This document shows positions 36,524 to 48,900 of a DNA stretch of 64,000 bases, piece after piece. The notes beneath the pieces were generated by a model. That model had not been told where the DNA came from, searched no databases, and saw nothing but the letters and a program-made list of their open reading frames with translations. The translations under genes were made by a program, and so were the position numbers. The stretch is taken from contig JALGQZ010000007.1 in the NCBI GenBank assembly GCA_023105745.1, positions 52,619,569 to 52,683,568 on the forward strand, given 5' to 3'. Numbering within the stretch: position 1 is the first letter of the stretch; the number at the start of each line of letters is the position of its first letter. Origin of the DNA: Austropuccinia psidii. Its lineage: Eukaryota; Basidiomycota; Pucciniomycetes; Pucciniales; Sphaerophragmiaceae.

Positions 36524-37048
36524 TTGACTCAATCTTATACAAAAACAGCTTCTGCACACACATGGTCATCTGAACAGACAGCCTTCTTCCTGGAGAAATA
36601 TGCTGAAATGTGTGATATTGGCAAGTACACAGATGGCGGAAATTTGGAAAAGGAGGCTTGGACCATATTGGTCAATCAAATTAATGAGAAATTTGGGCTC
36701 AGGCTTGAAAACACTCAACTAAAAAATAAGAAGGATTCTGTATGTGGCTTACTCCTTCATTTTTGCATTATAAATACTAATATACTGAGTTGTACCAGAT
36801 AAAACAACTCTATACTAAATATGAGTTTTTACACTCCCTCAGTGGAGCTGGATGGGACAAAAAAACAAATAATAGTGGAAGATTACAACTTTTTGTATAA
36901 GCTCAAATCACAACATCCTAATGCAGGATACAAAAAATTGTGTGGGGTCCAGTGCCCTCATTATCATCTTTGTGCAAACGTTTTTGGTGGAACCTATGCC
37001 ACTGGGAAGTTGGCACAGTCTGTACCCAATCTTTATGCTGAAAACTGA
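36524..37048 (+). pseudogene. Harbinger Myb/SANT-like DNA-binding protein
   Basis: The first frame (36,524-36,802) begins with a Myb/SANT-like domain: WSSEQTAFFLEKYAEM, LEKEAWTILVNQINEKF, then LRLENTQLKNKKDS. The second frame (36,821-37,048) continues with ELDGTKKQIIVEDYNF and LCANVFGGTYATGKLAQS, the second half of the domain family found in plants and fungi. GTATGT at about 36,739 and CTCAG at 36,837-36,841 could bound a short intron, but the reading frames do not join cleanly, so a frameshift is also likely. In active elements this protein helps the transposase bind the ends and enter the nucleus. It is probably inactive here. Confidence 0.72.
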
Positions 37049-37576
37049 GTTTTGCAGAGGGTCCAACACAATTCAGAAGACTCATTGTTATCAGACCAGG
37101 GGAGCAAGGCATTGCTGAAAAGGCAGAAGGGTAAGGAAGCACAGAAAAGATCCCCTCTCAAAACGGTGACACCACCATCAGCTGAAGGACGTTCACAATC
37201 CAAATCACCCTGACCACCAAAGAAGGAGGTTATTATGAATGTTTTGGCTGGGATTGGGGAATCTCTTCAGAGAATACTTGATGCACCGTAGAAACCATCA
37301 GCTTCCATATTTAATCAAAGAAAGAGTCATGAAATATTGTGCAAGGAAATTGAGTTTTTAAAGCACAATACATTGGCTTGTTAATTGAAGATGAATATGT
37401 AGATTGTCTTACCTTACTTGAAAATTATCACAAGGCTGTGTTTGTTCTAGCTATGTCCACTTATGTTTCAAAAACACTTAAGTGGATTCAGAAACAAACA
37501 AATTTAGCAAAGCGTTGACTTTTAAGAACAGTTTCAATATAGATGTTTTTTTAAAAAACATGATTAGTTGAATGTT

Positions 37577-38824
37577 CTATTTCAGTTTCCTACAATGTCC
37601 TTCACACATCAAGAAAAGTCCTATAGTTATTCCACATATCTTTTGCCATTCGTGTTTGGACCGATGACATTTGGCCATCATCGGGTTTGCCAGGTGTTTG
37701 TCTGGTATCCACAGGGACTTCTTCAGATGCTTAGACTTGCTGTCTTGATGCATTTTGATTTGACCCTTATGTGATTGATAGTTATTCAGGAATGCAATGG
37801 AAAAGATCATTTGATTTTGCACTGGAACAAATTATTCACTTGGCCTCTGCAAGATGGGGTATTTCATTTTTAAAATCCCAAAAACCCTTTCAATTGCATT
37901 CCTTAGTGAGGCATGTCTCAAGTTAAATAGCTCCTCCTTTGCCTGAGACCTTCATTCACAACTACCAAAAATAGTAAGTGTACAATTACTTTCCAAAGTA
38001 CCATGATTCAAATCACAAACCTCATATGAGCCTGGGCCTGCTCACGTAGATGGTAACATGTCCCCCCATAAGGAGTTAAGAGTGCTCTTGTAAGTGGGTA
38101 TCCTGCATCAGCCAGGTATTAGCCATTGAGTGGGACAAGCAAATTGTTGTTTAAAGAATTTGTCAATACCCTAAAGTCATGAGTACCACCCTCCCACCCA
38201 ACACACACATATGAAATGGACATGTCAAAATTCACTGCCATAAACACATTCTGTGAGATTATACCTTTACGGCTGCGCCAAGGTCCCTGATCTCTGAGAG
38301 TACCTTCGCATGAATGAATGTGCCATCTATGACACCAATGCAATGACAAAACTGTGAGTATTTGTCATCTTGTTAAATTTCTTTTGGAATTGTATTCCCT
38401 GTTGGCTGGGTGACATATTCAAAATAAAGTGAGCAAAGTGCTTCAACCACTCCATGAAAAGATTTGTATATTGTTTCCTGCCCTTTTTGGAAACACTCTC
38501 CAGCTTGTCGAGTTGATTGACCATTTGAGATTATGTAAAAGAAGTGCATCATCCTTTCGGTTGCCTTGATGTATTTTCAATTATTTAATAAGCCTTTGAC
38601 TCGTAGTTCATCTATAAGCTCTAAAAAAATTTCTTTCCTTATGCGAAGTACTTGAAGAAATCTATCAGGGTGAGCTGCAAGAAGATCTTGCACATATAAT
38701 TTCCACAAAGAAAGCCAGTGTGGAATGGTTGGCGCTCTTCAAGTTCCAGAATGACTATGCATGCCAAAATGAAGTACAATGATATAAGGAGGACTTTTTG
38801 GTGCTTAGTAAGGTAGTAGGACAT
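37577..38824 (-). pseudogene. Harbinger DDE transposase (DDE_Tnp_4-like)
   Basis: Catalytic regions can be followed on the minus strand. CIGVIDGTFIHAK (near 38,345-38,305) holds the first Asp, in the family pattern G-x-I-D-G-T-x-I. WRSRKGIISQNVFMAVNFDM and VGWEGGTHDFRVL (near 38,275-38,155) hold the second Asp. HASLRNAIERVFGILK (near 37,915-37,870) holds the Glu. A one-base shift lies between the first and second blocks, with more breaks elsewhere. The C-terminal stretch IFSIAFLNNYQSHKGQIKMH fits the A. psidii copies I remember. The N-terminal helical part starts at about 38,824. The transposase would cut at the 12-bp ends, but this copy is broken. Confidence 0.82.
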
Positions 38825-39016
38825 TTTGAAGGGATAGTCTTTCCGTCATTCCAATGCAAAGTTTAATATAATTTGCTTTCAGGTACCTGTGCGCTTTTTG
38901 CTTGGTACGCGCAGGAAACTTGAGCTTTCCATGTGAAAGTTGTTTTGTTTTTGTCCTTTAACTTTTTGTCAAAAAGCTAAAAAGGAATAAGTTGCGCGGG
39001 GATTCAGAACAGGCCC

Positions 39017-39244
39017 TTGATGTAGGGGAAAAATGATGGGGCAAAAAATGTAAAAAGCAAAATGATTTTGTTGGTTGGAGGGGTTAGCATGCTAAGTTAA
39101 GATACAGCTTGTAGCCATTTTGGGGGTTCCGGATTTGAGTATATTTGTGACGGATATTGCACTTTCTCATGACTGTTTGGGACCCTATATCCGCAAACTG
39201 ATTTCTTGCCTTTCCGGTAAGAACTGAAGCCCCCTAATGACAGG
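39017..39244. other. Short flank between Harbinger and E1
   Basis: No gene or repeat was recognised. The last five bases, ACAGG (39240-39244), are the left target copy of E1. The sequence may be the continuation of the host DNA seen right of 62,407. Confidence 0.4.
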
Positions 39245-39630
39245 TGTCAAAGCTGAAGGAATTCCTCCAGCTTCTACCTCTATAAATAACTCTTATTCCT
39301 GATATCCTCTGGAGGGGATCATTAAAAAAACCTTTGTATCTTTTCTCTTTACTAAAATTACTTTCATTCTTAAATTATCTCTCCTACTTCTGGTTGTGTG
39401 TTGTGGTGTGGTAAGAACTCTTAAACATGGCTTACTATTACCAGCAACATTCTTATTCTTTACCTTGTTTTATTACTAGTGCTATGTCAAGGGATTACCT
39501 TGTTATTTATCCATTGTGTTCGCTTAGTTATTAAATTTTTACTATCCTTTAGGTACTTCAAGTATTCTGTATGTTCCTACTTATCTAGTGTTACTGAAGT
39601 ATATCTTTAGTTTCTACGTTGAATTTAACA
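39245..39630 (+). mobile_element. 5' LTR of E1 (386 bp)
   Basis: It matches 55,916-56,179 joined to 62,282-62,407. It holds a TATA-like TCTATAAATAAC at about 39,281, followed by a TTGTATCTTTTCTC pyrimidine stretch, a plausible start of transcription. It ends TTTAACA next to the PBS. The 3' copy is preceded by about 118 bp (55,798-55,915) starting TGTTGGAATC after a purine tract; the target duplication argues that these are internal, but a truncated 5' LTR is possible. Confidence 0.78.
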
Positions 39631-39644
39631 GATTTACAGTCTTG
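39631..39644 (+). promoter_or_regulatory. E1 primer-binding site complementary to the tRNA-Tyr anticodon arm
   Basis: GATTTACAGTCTTG directly follows the LTR. Its reverse complement, CAAGACTGTAAATC, equals the anticodon stem and loop of eukaryotic tRNA-Tyr (anticodon GTA) up to about position 40. Primer and PBS would pair as in Drosophila copia, which uses the 5' half of initiator tRNA-Met. Confidence 0.75.
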
Positions 39645-39687
39645 AAACGAATAATCAAGTACAAACTAAAGGATAGGACAGCATATA

Positions 39688-42600
39688 ATGGCATCAGAAG
39701 CAGACAACAAAAACAGAAGTTGTCCTCTCCCAACCCTCTCTGAAAACAACTATCCAGAGTGGAGAAGGAGGGTGGTTATGCTCTTAAAACATAAAAAACT
39801 TTACCAACATTGTGTTGATGAGACATCACCGTTTGTAAACAGAAACTCCAGACCATCAGCAGCAGATAATAAAATCATTGATGCCAATGCAGAAACCTGC
39901 AACCTGATTTCAGGGACTCTAGACTCTAATACATTCACTGAAATTTTTGAGAATGATGAAACCATTGAAAATGTGCATCTTTTATGGAATAAACTAACAA
40001 ACAGCTTTGCATCCTCCACGTTCAATAACCAAGCGAGAATGTGGATGAGATTCTGTAGGATCACTTGCAATGGTAGCCTACAAAGCTTTATCTCAGAAGT
40101 TATACAATGCCTAAATGAAGTAATCACTGTTAAAGTTGAGGTTGGAAACCTACACTAGCTTTCACTATTCTAACCAAACTACCGTAGGACTATCACAACA
40201 TAGTTGAAAAGGTAACAGCAAACACAGAGACTCTTAGAAACACCAATGCCATCCGCAACCTATTACATGACGTTGTGCTGAAAGAAGAAGCACTCAACCT
40301 TCAGAACAATAACCAATCCGTAGCATTAAATAGAGAAATATTCTGCTCAAAAACAATACATTATTGTAGGGATGGAAAGCACAACCCACTAGCAAGTCAC
40401 CCTGCCGACAGGTGCTGGCAGCTGCATCCCAAGCTCCGACCAGAAAGACACATAAGAAATCTAAAGGTTAATCTGACAATTGCTCAAGCACTGATGACAA
40501 CTCAGACCAGAAGCCAGATGTGCTTCATTGTTCTGGACACCGGTGCATAGAACCACATGTTCAATGACATGTGTTTCTTCACAGACATTAGGCGTGAAGT
40601 AAACATGGCAATTTCAACAGGTTGTGATAAGTAAACACTTAATGCTGCAGGAGAGGGGACTGCTAAGCTGATGGACAGAAACGGAAAGATCTGGACATTA
40701 AAAGACAGTTTGTACGTACCAAATTTAACAACAAATCTGGTGGCACTTTCTCGACTAGCCAGAGAAATAACCATTAAGAATAAAGGAAGCATGTATGAAA
40801 TCTTTCTGAACAACTACAATAAACCAGCGTTTCACTGTGCAACAAACAGTGGTATATTGGAAAAAAGTGTTACATTATCTAAACCAATAAGTTTGGACAC
40901 TACAAATGAATCCTGGAATGACAGACTGGGTCACATGCATGAAGAAGGAATTAAAAGACTGATTCCCAAATTCAAGCAAGAAGGTACATGCAAAATTTGC
41001 ATGCAGGGCAAATTTCCAAAGTTTCCATTTCAACACAATTTCCAAGAACCAAAACATCCACTGGAGAATATCCATCTGGACCTATGCGGTCCAATGCAGA
41101 CTGCGTTGATTAGGGGAGCAAGGTACTTCATGATTATAATCAACCAATTCACAGGCTACATCAACATCAAGTTCCTGAATCACAAGAGTGAGGCTTACAC
41201 ACACTTCCACAACTTCAAAGATCATGCAGAAAATAAACAAAAAAGAAAAATCCTCAACATTACGTCAGACGGAGGAGGAGAGTTTGTAAAGATCAACTTC
41301 AAGAGATTAAATGACAAAAGTGGAATCAATCACATAGTCAGTCCACCATACACACCACAGCATAACGGGATAGCTGAAAGAATAAATCGGGCTGTCATCA
41401 AAAAGACTTGCTGCTTGCTACTGCAATCAAAACTTCCACCATGTTTCTCGGCAGAGGCAGCAACTACCACCACTATGCTATGCAATTTAGTACAAAGATG
41501 GGAGAAGACACCCTATCAACTCTGAAATTCCCAAGTACCCCCAATCAACAAACTACGACTGTTTGGGTGTAGAGCATGGGTACAAGTACCTGAGGCAAAC
41601 AGAAGAGGAAATTTTGACCCTGTGGAATGGGAGGGCATATTTCTAGGTTATACCAACCAAGCCACAGCATATCGAGTGCTAAGAAAAGTAGATAACACAG
41701 TGATAATAAGCAGGTATGTCAGATTTGAAGAATCTGTCTTTCCTGCTCTCGCTACAAATTTCCCAAGTGTTCCTCTGCAGTTTCCAATTTTCAATTTCTC
41801 AGTCAAGGACAATAATTGGAATCTGAGTGCTGACACATCTGATTTATCCTCTGACAGCGCTACCAAAGGAGACATCTTTCATGATGCTTTGGAAGAGCTA
41901 CCTGCAAGGCGAATCAGAGTGATAGGGCCTAGGCATCCCACTTTAATCTCCAGTGAAATTAGAACCAACAGCATCCTACCATTTAGCAGAAGACCACAAA
42001 AACTGATCTATTAAAGAGTTCTCAGGCGCCAACCAGCTTCAAAAAGGCAATTGAAGGCAATGACAAGGAGGAATGGATCCTAGAAATCAACAAAGAATTG
42101 GATAACATGAAGAGGCTAGGTGTCTGGAGTATTGAAGACAAAGAGGCAAATGATCATCTTATTGCTACAACCTGGGTCTTCAAAGTAAAAAGGGACCACA
42201 ATGACAAGGTCCTCGAACACAAGGCGCGACTATGTGCACAAGGTTTTCATCAGATAGAAGGCCACGACTATCTTAATACTTTCTCACCAACTGGGAGAGT
42301 CAGTTCATTAAGAGTATTAATCTCTCACGCAGCATTTCAAGGTTTTCAATTCCATCAGATGGACGTGAAGAGTGCTTTCCTCAACACATCTCTGGATGAA
42401 GATCTCACACCAAAAATTCCATATGGGTTAAGCAAGGATTCAAAGTAAAAATTACTCTTATTACACAAGGCAATTTATGGCCTAAAGCAGGCTCCACTTG
42501 CCTGGTACAACTACCTATTGAAATGGTTGAAAGATATTGGCTTTGTGGTTGCAGTGTCAGATCCATGTGTGTTCTTCAGGAAGGGAATTAAACCAGTGTG

Positions 42601-42799
42601 GATCTAAGTGCATGTTGACAATCTGGAAATATTTGGACCTGATCTGTTAGATTTCAAAACAGACATAAAAAACTCTTTTGAGATGAAAGACCTTGGGGTA
42701 AAGATTACCCACATCAACAATGGGTTCACTTTATCACAGGAGCACTACATCAATACCTTGGCTCCGGAATATGACCTTGAAAAGTATTTTCCAGTAAAC
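39688..42799 (+). pseudogene. E1 gag-pol, first part (gag, protease, integrase, most of RT)
   Basis: Gag begins at ATG 39,688 (LPTLSENNYPEWRRRVVMLL, the UBN2-like copia gag start). A frameshift lies between 40,158 and 40,275. A CCHC-like knuckle is degraded (HYCRDGKHN). Protease shows VLDTGA, then a stop, then NHMF. The integrase zinc finger (WNDRLGHMHEEG, CKICMQGK) and catalytic residues are visible: HLDLCGP, TSDGGGEF, PQHNGIAER. Reverse transcriptase gives ATTWVFKVKRD, HKARLCAQGF and FHQMDVKSAFLN. Its catalytic box reads VHVDNLEIF, so the second Asp of the D-D pair is replaced by Asn. Another frameshift lies between 42,014 and 42,098. The frame stops at YFPVN where E2 enters and resumes at 55,008. 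Confidence 0.86.
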
Positions 42800-43352
42800 T
42801 GTGATGATGCAAAACTAAACAATAGTATTTTATTAATAATTATAACATAAACAATAGTGGTTTTAAGAATGAAGAAATACCTAAACGGTGCGCTGTAATT
42901 AACTATCAAATAAAGTACCACACAGCAACAACAAGATGGAACAATAGCCAACTAATAATGGATGAGTAAGATTAGTAAACAAAACAGTTATGATTTTAGA
43001 TTTTAACAAGACTAGACAATACCTGAATCAGAACAAGATCAATTCAATTAATGATAAAATAAAAGAAAAAGAAAGTAGTTGAAAGAGAAATAAAAGTAAG
43101 GAAAGGAAAAAGTAAATGATATAAAAGTAAAAGCAAAAGATTTTAAGATATGGGAAAGGAGAATTTTGAGAAAAAAGAATTGAATTCTGGTTGATAATGT
43201 TGGGGTAAGGTGCTCGTCTTATATATTCGAAAAGTAGAGGTTTTGTTTATGCGCAGTGATCTGCGTGGTCAGTTGAGTGTGGTGATGTGGAGTATTACGA
43301 ATAGGAGTGGCGTTCAGACAATCAGGTACATTCTTGATTGATATTTTCAACA
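42800..43352 (-). mobile_element. 3' LTR of E2 (553 bp)
   Basis: It is bounded by the TAAAC target copy on the left and, on the right (upstream in element sense), by the purine tract GAAGTGAAGGGGTG at 43,353-43,366. It is the uninterrupted copy and shows the empty site for the LTR-C found in the other LTR. Confidence 0.9.
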
Positions 43353-45406
43353 CACCCCTTCACTTCTAGTCGCAATACACCCAGGGAAGAGAGCAAATTT
43401 TTGAGAATTCGTCGATTGACCAATTTAGTGAGGAAATCAGCAAGCATGAGATTGGTGGGGGTATATACCAGTTTAACCTTTGAGGAGCTTACCACTTCCT
43501 TGATGAAGTGAAGCTGAATGTCTATATGTTTCATTTGCTTGTTATTTAGATTACTGTTGCCATTGACGGTGTTTATACAACTTTGGTTGTCTTCATAAAT
43601 CGGAATAGGCTTGTTGATTCTTGACAGGATACATTCCTGACACCACTTCTGAAGCCACAAAAGCTCCGAGGTCAGGTCACATAAGGCCTTATACTTGGCT
43701 TCTGCAGTGGAGAGGGACACCGTTTATTGCTTTCGAGTCTTCCTTAATACAAGTTAGCCATCAAAGGTTGCTAGATAACCAGTCACAGAGCGCCTGGTTA
43801 ACTGGCAATTGCCCCAATCTGCTTCACTATAGGCTTCAATGCCTTGTGCATTTGTTTTTGAGTAGACGAGCCCAATGCTTTGTGTTCCTTTCAAGTACCT
43901 CAACACATGTAAGAAGCCGTTCCAATGCTGAATTCCTGGATTCTCCAGAAATTGCAACAGTGAACTAACACTGTGGGCTAAGTCAGGCCTTCTTGCAGTG
44001 CTCAGGTAGTTGATGCTACCAATAGCGCTACAATAACTGACACCTAGGAGATTGAACTTTGAAATTTCTTCTCCGGTCTCTGGAGACAAGTGAACATTTG
44101 GAAGTAGCAGAGTGGACACAGACTTACTTTCAGACAAGCCATAGAGATCAAGCAACGACTTGGTGAAATGTTGCTGGTCCAACGTAATTGACAAACCAGA
44201 CCTTGAGACTTTCACTCCTAGCATTAAATCAGCAGGGCCTATATCTTTGATGTCAAATTCTCGCGCTAATTCTTCTTTAAAGGAGGATGCACTGGAGCTG
44301 AAGATGGCGATATCATCAACATGGACATAAAGCCATGTTGCGACTTGTCCCAGACAACAGAAGACACATGGATCAAGGATGCAGGAAATAAAACCGACTC
44401 CTAGAAGCCATTTTCAAAGCCGTTCATACCAAGCTAGCGGAGGCTGTTTGAGGCCGTAAATGGCTTTATTCAGCCTGAGGCAAAGCTTCCTTTGATCAAG
44501 TACTAGTCCTTGAGGGATACAGAGGTACACCGTTTCAACCAACGGTGCATTGAGGAATGCACTTTTCACATCCACTTGGTGAAATTCAAGATTATTTGAG
44601 ACAGCAAAAGCTATTAGGGTCCGAAGAGAGTTGAGTTGGCCAGTCAGTGCATAAGTCTTGTTGAAATCAAGTCCTGGAGTCTGAGTGAAACCTTGGGCAC
44701 ACAAGCAAGCCTTGTATTCAGTGATCTCATTTAGGTGTTTTTGCTTGATTCTGAAGACCCATGTAGTCCCAACCAGCTTGTAGTCCGGTTTGAGATCAAT
44801 AACGTCCCATACCTTTAAGGTATTCATCGATGCAAGCTCTTTTTCTATTGCTGAAACCCAATGGTCTTTATCGGCAGAGACCAAGGCCTTCTTATAGGTC
44901 CTTGGACAATACCCTGGGTCTTTGAGAAAAAGGAAGAATGTTGCTTTTATGGATGTCAGCTGAGTATATTGTAGGATGCCTAGGTCCAATAACCTTTATG
45001 CAAGGATTCACTACTGGATGGCTGTTTTCATCCCCAAGACTATCATCAGAAGAAGAATGGGATTCAACTACCATTTCTTGATCTTCTCTTGTGATGACAG
45101 CAGGTTCTTCAGGTTGGGGTTCATCTACCGACTCTGCCCTGACTGGATGGATTTCATCTACCACCTCAGTCCTTGACAGATTACTTTCCCATGCTATCGT
45201 TAATTGTTCTTGAGACTGAGGACTATCTTTTAATGAAGGAAACACGGTTTTGTCAAACTTAACATGCCTTGAGATCAGGATTCTTTTGTCGGAAAGACAA
45301 AGAATCTTATAGGAGCTATTGTCGTTTTCGTAACCAAGCATGATGCCTTCTGTTCCTACTGGGCCGAGCTTCCAATCTCAATGGTGCTTGGGGATTAAGA
45401 CCACTG
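43353..45406 (-). pseudogene. E2 pol, last part (integrase C-terminus, RT, RNase H)
   Basis: After E3 the frame resumes with the integrase C-terminal phrases KLGPVGTEGIMLGYENDN and ILISRHVKF. An acidic linker leads to IKVIGPRHPTI. Reverse transcriptase is recognisable as LVGTTWVFRIKQ, FHQVDVKSAFLN and the catalytic box WLYVHVDDIAI (frame shifted, near 44,330-44,300). RNase H is seen as AYSEADWGNCQLTRRS, STAEAKYKALCDL and EDNQSCIN. The ADFLTK phrase occurs near 43,430. At least three frameshifts break the gene. Confidence 0.86.
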
Positions 45407-45961
45407 TGTTAAACTTTGAGAACTTTAAAGTTGGAATGCATTAACAAGTAGGTTTAGGTTTTACAGAGGTAAGAGCAGTAAGTACCTTTAAAGGTGGGAT
45501 GCGGTAACGCAACAATATGATGCCGCAGCGATGGTCTTTGATTTCTTAAATAAATGTAATAAAGAGAAAAACACAATGTATCTACTTACAGAGATGAGCG
45601 ATAGATGAAAAATAGTTAATAGAAAATGTTCTATTGGCCCAAGGACTTCGTTCCTTCTCGTCGTGGAGAAGAGTTGCCTTCTTATAGGCTATCATCTTTG
45701 TCCTTGAGTCGTGATTTTAAGAACCAGGATGTTCCTGCTGGGCAGTGCCCGCGTAAATACTAATCCTACGGGATGTTACTGCTGGACGGTGTCCGTGTAA
45801 ATACTATTCCCGGTTTTTATAGGAAAGTTACTGCTGGACGGTGTCCGCGTAGATGCTTATCCGAGCAAGCAAGACTCAGTTAGTCTTTGGTAGTTCTTTA
45901 TGCTTTTACACTGGGTATGGAGCCGTGCTTACCTAAACCCTTTTGGGTAAATATTTCCACA
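45407..45961 (-). mobile_element. 3' LTR of E3 (555 bp)
   Basis: It differs from the 5' LTR by about 17 substitutions and one 17-base gap between two CAACAAT words. It contains a triple repeat of TTACTGCTGGACGGTGTCCGCG-like units near 45,730-45,860. The gag-pol frame runs about 60 bases into this LTR before its stop. Confidence 0.9.
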
Positions 45962-48900
45962 TCACCGCTCACACCCAGTCGCAAAAGATTTAAAGCGCGT
46001 AGTGAGTTCTCAAGCGTGTTCTTGTTAACAGATTTCGTTAAGAAATCTGCTAGCATTTGTGTTGAGGGAGTATAATGTAGGTGTATCAGATTTTTTTGAA
46101 TCGCCTCCTTAATGAAGTGTAGTTGAATATCAACGTGCTTCATGCGTTTGTTGTTCAGGTTGCAGTCCCCGTTAGCTGTTTTAATGCAACTCTGATTGTC
46201 TTTGTATATGCAAATGGGCTCATTGAAGGTGATTAGCTTTGCTTCTTCACACCACTGTTTGAACCACAAGAGTTCTGAGGTGAGGTCGCACACGGCTTTG
46301 TACTCGGCCTCTGCCGTGGAGATGGAAACTGAGGGTTGTTTCCGTGTTTTCCATAGAACAAGGCAGTCATGAAAACGGGTAAGGTAGCCAGTGGTCGACC
46401 GCCGTGTTACTTTGCAGTTTCCCCAGTCGGCATTGCTGTAAGCAGTGATGTCGCTGTTTTTGTTGATGGGGTACCATAGTCCTATGCTGGCGGTTCCTCT
46501 TAGGTATTTAAGGATATGTAAGAATGCCTGCCAGTGTTTGATTCCTGGCCGCTCTAAGTATTGTGACTGTGTGCTTACTGGAGAAGACAGGTCGGGTCTG
46601 GTTGCTGTACTGAGGTAGTTAATACTGCCAATTGCACTCCTGTAGTTTACCTTTAAGTTTTTAAAGGCAGTTATTTCATTGTCTGTGGCTGGACAGAGAT
46701 GTTCATTGGGGGTCAGTGGTGTTGCCACTGTCTTGCATGTGTCCATGCCGTATTGTTCTAGGAGTGCCTCCGTGAAGTGTTGTTGGTCGAGGCTGATGCC
46801 GTTCTCCCTATGCCAAACCTTTATACCCAGCATCAAGTCTGCCTCACCGATGTCTTTAATGGTGAATTATTTTTGTATTTCCGCCTTGAATGGAGCTGTA
46901 TTTTTGCTAAAGATGCCAATGTCGTCTACATGGATGTACAGCCAAACTGGAATACTGCCTGTCCTGTAGAAAACGCAAGGGTCAAGTGTGCAAACGGAGA
47001 ATTTTGCTGACTGAAGCCAATTCTTGAGTTGTTTGGACCAGGCTAACGATTCTTGCCTTAAGCCGTAGATTGCATTGTTCAGTCTAAGGCAGAACTTTTG
47101 TTTGTTGAGTTGTAGGCCTTGGGGTATTGCTAGGTATACTGTTTCCTTTAACTGAGCATTGAGGAATGCGCTTTTTATGTCAATTTGGTGAAACTGTAGT
47201 TTGTTGACGCATGCAAAAGCCACTAGTGCTCGTAAGGAGTTTAGGCGCCCAGTTGATGCGTATGTTTTGCTGAAGTCTACTCCCATGGATTGTGTGAAGC
47301 CCTGAGCACAGAGTCGTGCTTTGTGCTCAATTGGTTCATTTAGTTCGTTTCTTTTTATTTTGAATACCCAAGTGGTGCATACCAATTTGTAGTCTTCATG
47401 CAGATTGACTACGTCCCAAACTTTTAGGAGGTGCATGTTTTCCAGCTCCTTGTTGATTGATTCTTTCCACAGGAGGTGATTTGCTGATTCCAGTGCACCA
47501 AGATAAGTTTTTGGGGTCTTGTTGGATGTTGTCAATAACGCAGCTGTTCGCCTTTTGTAGGGCAGGATGTTTAGGTTGTTTAGGTTCGATGTAATCAAAG
47601 TTGGATTCTGTGGACCAATAATTTTTATACGAGGAGCTTGTGCTTCCTTAGCTGTTGGTGTTGTTTCCAATATATCTTCCTCCAGTTGCCTTGTGTCACT
47701 TGTTTCTAGACTTTGCTCGTCTTCCATTGGGTCTTGAGGTTCGCTACCTGTTTGGTCAATGTTTGGCGCGTCAGGCTCATTCAGTGAAATGTTGAATGTT
47801 TCAGTTGTGTTATTTTTGGGGATAGAGGGGAACACCTCCTCATTGAACGTTGCATGGTGGGTGATTGAGACTTTCAAGTCATTTAGTCGAAGAATTTGAT
47901 ATGCTGTGTTGTTATTTTTGTAGCCAATAAATATACCAGGTTGTCCAGGTGGGTCTAGTTTCCATCTTACTTGTTGGTTAAGGTTGTGTATTACTGCTCT
48001 ACAGCCGAATTTTTTAAGCCTTGAGAGCCTTGCGGGAGTGTTGGTCCACAGGAAGTGTGGAGAGTGATTTCCTCTTGACGCTGTTGGTGACATGTTGGAT
48101 AGGAGCACTGCTGTGTTTACAGCATCAGCCCAAAAATTTGCAGGGAGATTTGATCCTCCCAGTAGGCAACGTGCCTTTTTGAGTATTGTTCGATTTGCTC
48201 TTTCCGCAAAGGTGTTGTGTTGTGGTGTTTCAGGTGGTGAGAATATGTGTGTGAAACCACATTCGTCCAATAGTTTCTTGAATGCGTTGTTGAGGAATTC
48301 TCCTCCTCTGTCTGATACTAGCTTCTTTAACTTCTTGTCTTGTGTATTTTCCATGGCAATCTTTGTCGTTTGAAATTGTTCAAATACTTCGGATTTCTTT
48401 TGTAGAAATTTGACGATTTTGTACAATGATGATTGATCTACTATAGTGAGAAAGTACCATTTGCCTGACACTGACGGAGGGTTGATTGGTCCAACTACGT
48501 CCATGTGTACACAGTCTAGGGTTGAAAGCACTGGTTCAAAATGGTTCTTGAAGGGTTGCTTGTGTGCTTTGTTTGTTTCGCAAACAAGGCAGTTGTCATT
48601 TGGGGTTGGTAGTCCCAAGTGTATAAGTACTGAGTCTCCCGGATGGCCTAATCTATCATGCCAGAGATTGTTGGTTTGATTGGTGAGAAATGTTTTAGGA
48701 AAGGTGTAGTCGATAATCATCAATTTATTTATTATCTTGCCATGCATGATTTTTTTTTCCATTTGAGATGAGGCTGAAAACATTTTCTTTTCGATTCACT
48801 GTCAATTTCTGTTTAAACAGTTCTAGGAGGCTGATGAGGTTGCACTTGAGGTTTGGTACATATAGACACTCTTTAAGTGTTATTGTATTGTTATTATTAA

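Larger units (their letters stand above)
36204..39016. mobile_element. PIF/Harbinger-type DNA transposon (2.8 kb)
   Basis: Perfect 12-bp terminal inverted repeats stand at the ends: GGGCCTGTTCTG at 36204-36215 and CAGAACAGGCCC at 39005-39016. The flanking triplets are TTA on the left and TTG on the right, close to the 3-bp TWA target of this superfamily. Inside are two convergent genes, a plus-strand Myb/SANT-like protein and a minus-strand DDE transposase, the usual gene pair of Harbinger elements. Confidence 0.87.
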
